Shown here one piece after another: positions 62,164 to 64,000 of a stretch of DNA of 64,000 nt; the first letter of the stretch is position 1, and every line of letters begins with the position of its first letter. Below the pieces are notes generated by a model. That model did not search any database, was not told the DNA's origin, and was given only the letters and a program-made list of their open reading frames with translations. A program made the position numbers and the translations under genes. The stretch lies in NCBI RefSeq assembly GCF_001039355.2, contig NW_019775747.1, positions 126,001 through 190,000 of the forward strand, read 5' to 3'. The stretch is from Lingula anatina (lineage: Eukaryota; Brachiopoda; Lingulata; Lingulida; Lingulidae).

Positions 62164-62760
62164 GGTAAATATGTCGCAGTCAAAATTGACATCCTGACAT
62201 TTCGGAGTCAAGATTGAAATTAAAACCTTGCCTATGGGCATTTAAAAAATCTTGTCTCCAACGTGATTAAATAGTCACCAGCGTTTCCGTATTCTACTCA
62301 ACGCCAGGAGGAATTTATTAGACTGATTGCATTCAACGCTCAACGCACGAGTCCCAGCGAAATTATATTAATCTACGTGGAAGGAGGATTTCATTGGGAA
62401 TGAGCTCTATAAGATTTTATATTCAAAAACCGATTAAAGTGAGAGCAAGAAATCAGATGAAATGTAATTAACGGACCAAGAAAATTTCATGAAATGTGTC
62501 TGGAAGTCAAATGATATTTTCGACCCAATCAAGTTCTTGGTTTTTCTTTACTTTTAAAAATAACAAAGTACTTAAGATTGAACAAATGCTTGATGTCGAA
62601 ATGTTCTCTTGAATACAATTGAGTAAAGTGCATGTTATCTGGTCCTTGACTAATATATGTGACACAGTTTTAGATCAGTTTTAGACCGCTTCTCTTAAAA
62701 AGGTGTGGAAAATATTTTGATACATTTTTGCCATATATGCTCTTGGTGAAATGTTTGTCA

Positions 62761-63050
62761 CACCTATAGCCCTGCGTGCTGTGTGTATTTAATCATGAAT
62801 AAAAGTAAAGCTGTCGCTTTTTACTTTTTTATTGAGAATACGAAATGCCACGAAATGCAACAATCCGCAGTGAGATGTCCATATATTTTATATTCTGTTA
62901 TATATTAACACAATATCGATATTGTGCAGCAATGCAAACACTTTTAAAAACAAATGTTTCATCAAACAGAAAGTGCTCATTGAAGGATCTTAACTAAATG
63001 GAGACGTAATAATTTTGTGCAAAATATCTGTCAATTTATCCGTTTTTCTT
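62761..63050. other. Intergenic, diverged Tc1-like motif then nothing recognised
   Basis: The left edge holds a diverged copy (CTCTTGGTGAAATG, then CACACCTATAGCCCTGC) of the motif tandemly repeated at 29061-29310. The rest is AT-rich without coding signal. Confidence 0.4.
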
Positions 63051-63190
63051 TAATAATAATAATGATAATAATAATAATAATCTTATATGGTGCCTCACAT
63101 GACACCTCAAGGCGCCTTACAATAATGAATAATATAACTTAAGTCATTAAAATGACTACAATATACAGACTTGACATTTAATATGGAATA
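63051..63190 (-). repeat. LINE 3'-tail fragment with (TAA)n
   Basis: A TAATAATAATGATAATAATA run is followed by CTTATATGGTGCCTCACATG and CAAGGCGCCTTACAATAATG. On the minus strand this reads as a retrotransposon 3' UTR ending in a TTA-rich tail, comparable to the end of the LINE at 58.7 kb. Only the tail is present. Confidence 0.55.
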
Positions 63191-63328
63191 TTTCAGTTTT
63201 AAAGGTATACCTAGGTAAAAATGCGTTCTTTATTGAAAAAACTCAGATCTCATATATAATATCTGACTGGAGAAGTATGAAGACAGGCGTGTCTCTACCA
63301 ATTAACTGATTACCAAGTCTGACGCATT

Positions 63329-63329
63329 N
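63329..63329. other. Single ambiguous base
   Basis: One N in GACGCATTNCAAAAG. A second isolated N is at 12137. Both are in non-coding DNA. Confidence 0.99.
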
Positions 63330-63707
63330 CAAAAGGCTGTGATAAACATTTAGAAAATAGAACTTGAAGACATATAATGGCAATTTCTTATAATTTTAAG
63401 CTTTTTAGGGGGAAATAATCTGTGCCTTTCGTCAGCCGTCCCACAGTTCTCCTGTTCCCAGAGATAGATATAGATACAAAATGTATATTAGGGTGTTTAT
63501 CATTGACTTTATGTGAGTACATGTATGTACAATGACATGTGATCTGAGACACCGTCTGAATTTGTACATGTACACTGCACTACATCTTACTAAGAAAAAA
63601 AGAAAAAAAAAATAAAGGCAAAAAGACAGAAAGCAAGTAAGATATATAGAAAGAATGAATGTAAGAAAAAAATGAAAATATAAGAAGTATCAAGACACAA
63701 CATATAC

Positions 63708-63884
63708 CTGGACAGTCTTGAATGTTGCACTTCTTTATGTCGTCAGCAGGTCCCACGCACGGCTTGCCGGTTCCGGCCTGAGAGGGATTGCTACATGTCC
63801 TTGACCTTATTTGAAAGCCTCCACCACAACTGTCCGTGCACGCGCCATAGGCTGACCAATCGCCCCACTGGCCATCCACGGAAA
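63708..63884 (-). CDS. Thrombospondin type 1 repeat exon of a secreted or membrane protein
   Basis: A 177-nt exon (phase 1 at both ends) with acceptor TTTCAG before 63884 and donor GTATAT after 63708. It encodes one TSP1 domain: WGDWSAYGACTDSCGGGFQI, then RSRTCSNPSQAGTGKPC and a final CNIQDCP. The WxxW motif and six cysteines are in the expected places. Such repeats bind glycans or matrix ligands in extracellular proteins. Other exons of this gene lie beyond the right edge, and none was found immediately to the left. Its 3' phase would also fit the first sushi exon of the SVEP1-like gene at 44343, so the two may belong to one gene. Confidence 0.85.
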
Positions 63885-64000
63885 CTGAAATCGAATATCT
63901 GACCACCTGACTAGGCAAATCGTGAAGTGTATTTAAAAAGGAGAATTCACCCCAAAGGGATTGGTGATTTTCTAGTGATCTTTGAATTTTGGATTTTGCA

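Larger units (their letters stand above)
55678..62760. repeat. Segmental duplication unit D
   Basis: The fourth copy. Homology begins at ACAAAACGTCACCATCAGTT in the CAPN7 3' flank, so no calpain exon is included. It carries the LINE fragment shared with C, a second LINE nested in that fragment, the intact TRIM gene and the longest preserved upstream flank (to about 62760). Confidence 0.8.

Overview
The window is animal (metazoan) nuclear DNA: split genes with GT-AG introns, secreted modular proteins (sushi, HYR, thrombospondin type 1), a RING/B-box/NHL gene family, non-LTR retrotransposons, a Tc1-like transposon and many microsatellites on an AT-rich background. A tandem expansion of intronless TRIM-NHL genes beside SVEP1-like HYR/sushi genes suggests a marine invertebrate, perhaps a lophotrochozoan such as a brachiopod or mollusc. 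That placement is an impression, not a proof. No bacterial operons, CRISPR arrays, rRNA or tRNA genes were seen.

Layout. 1-11.35 kb: AT-rich DNA with no recognisable gene, lying 3' of the last coding exon of a mitochondrial thiamine pyrophosphate carrier (SLC25A19, minus strand, 11352-11677). 11.9-15.0 kb: decayed LINE copies around an assembly gap. 15.2-20.6 kb: the last eleven coding exons of calpain-7 (CAPN7, plus strand), with the catalytic His and Asn but without the exon carrying the catalytic Cys. SLC25A19 and CAPN7 both lose their 5' exons at this LINE/gap zone, so a scaffold misjoin or a real rearrangement breakpoint lies there.

19.4-29.1 kb and 47.5-62.8 kb: four copies (A-D) of one segmental duplication. 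Each carries a minus-strand, intronless TRIM-NHL gene. B and C also carry an orphan copy of CAPN7 exon 9 plus part of its 3' flank, which shows that the unit arose at the CAPN7 3' end. TRIM A is open but lacks the coiled coil, B has a one-base frameshift, C is decayed, and D is intact (588 aa). Transposons present in some copies and absent in others give a relative chronology.

30.7-46.6 kb: a minus-strand gene for a secreted SVEP1-like protein. A phase-consistent model of 14 exons gives a signal peptide, a 19-nt microexon with a GC-AG intron, a sushi domain, and two tandem copies of a HYR-HYR-sushi-Cys-rich module, about 702 residues in all. The module duplication included the introns, so copy 1 serves as the empty-site record for four insertions in copy 2 (a 253-bp MITE-like element, a 204-bp insertion, a complete 1.65-kb Tc1-like element and a LINE). 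63.7 kb: one thrombospondin type 1 exon on the minus strand, from a gene that continues beyond the window or splices into the SVEP1-like gene.
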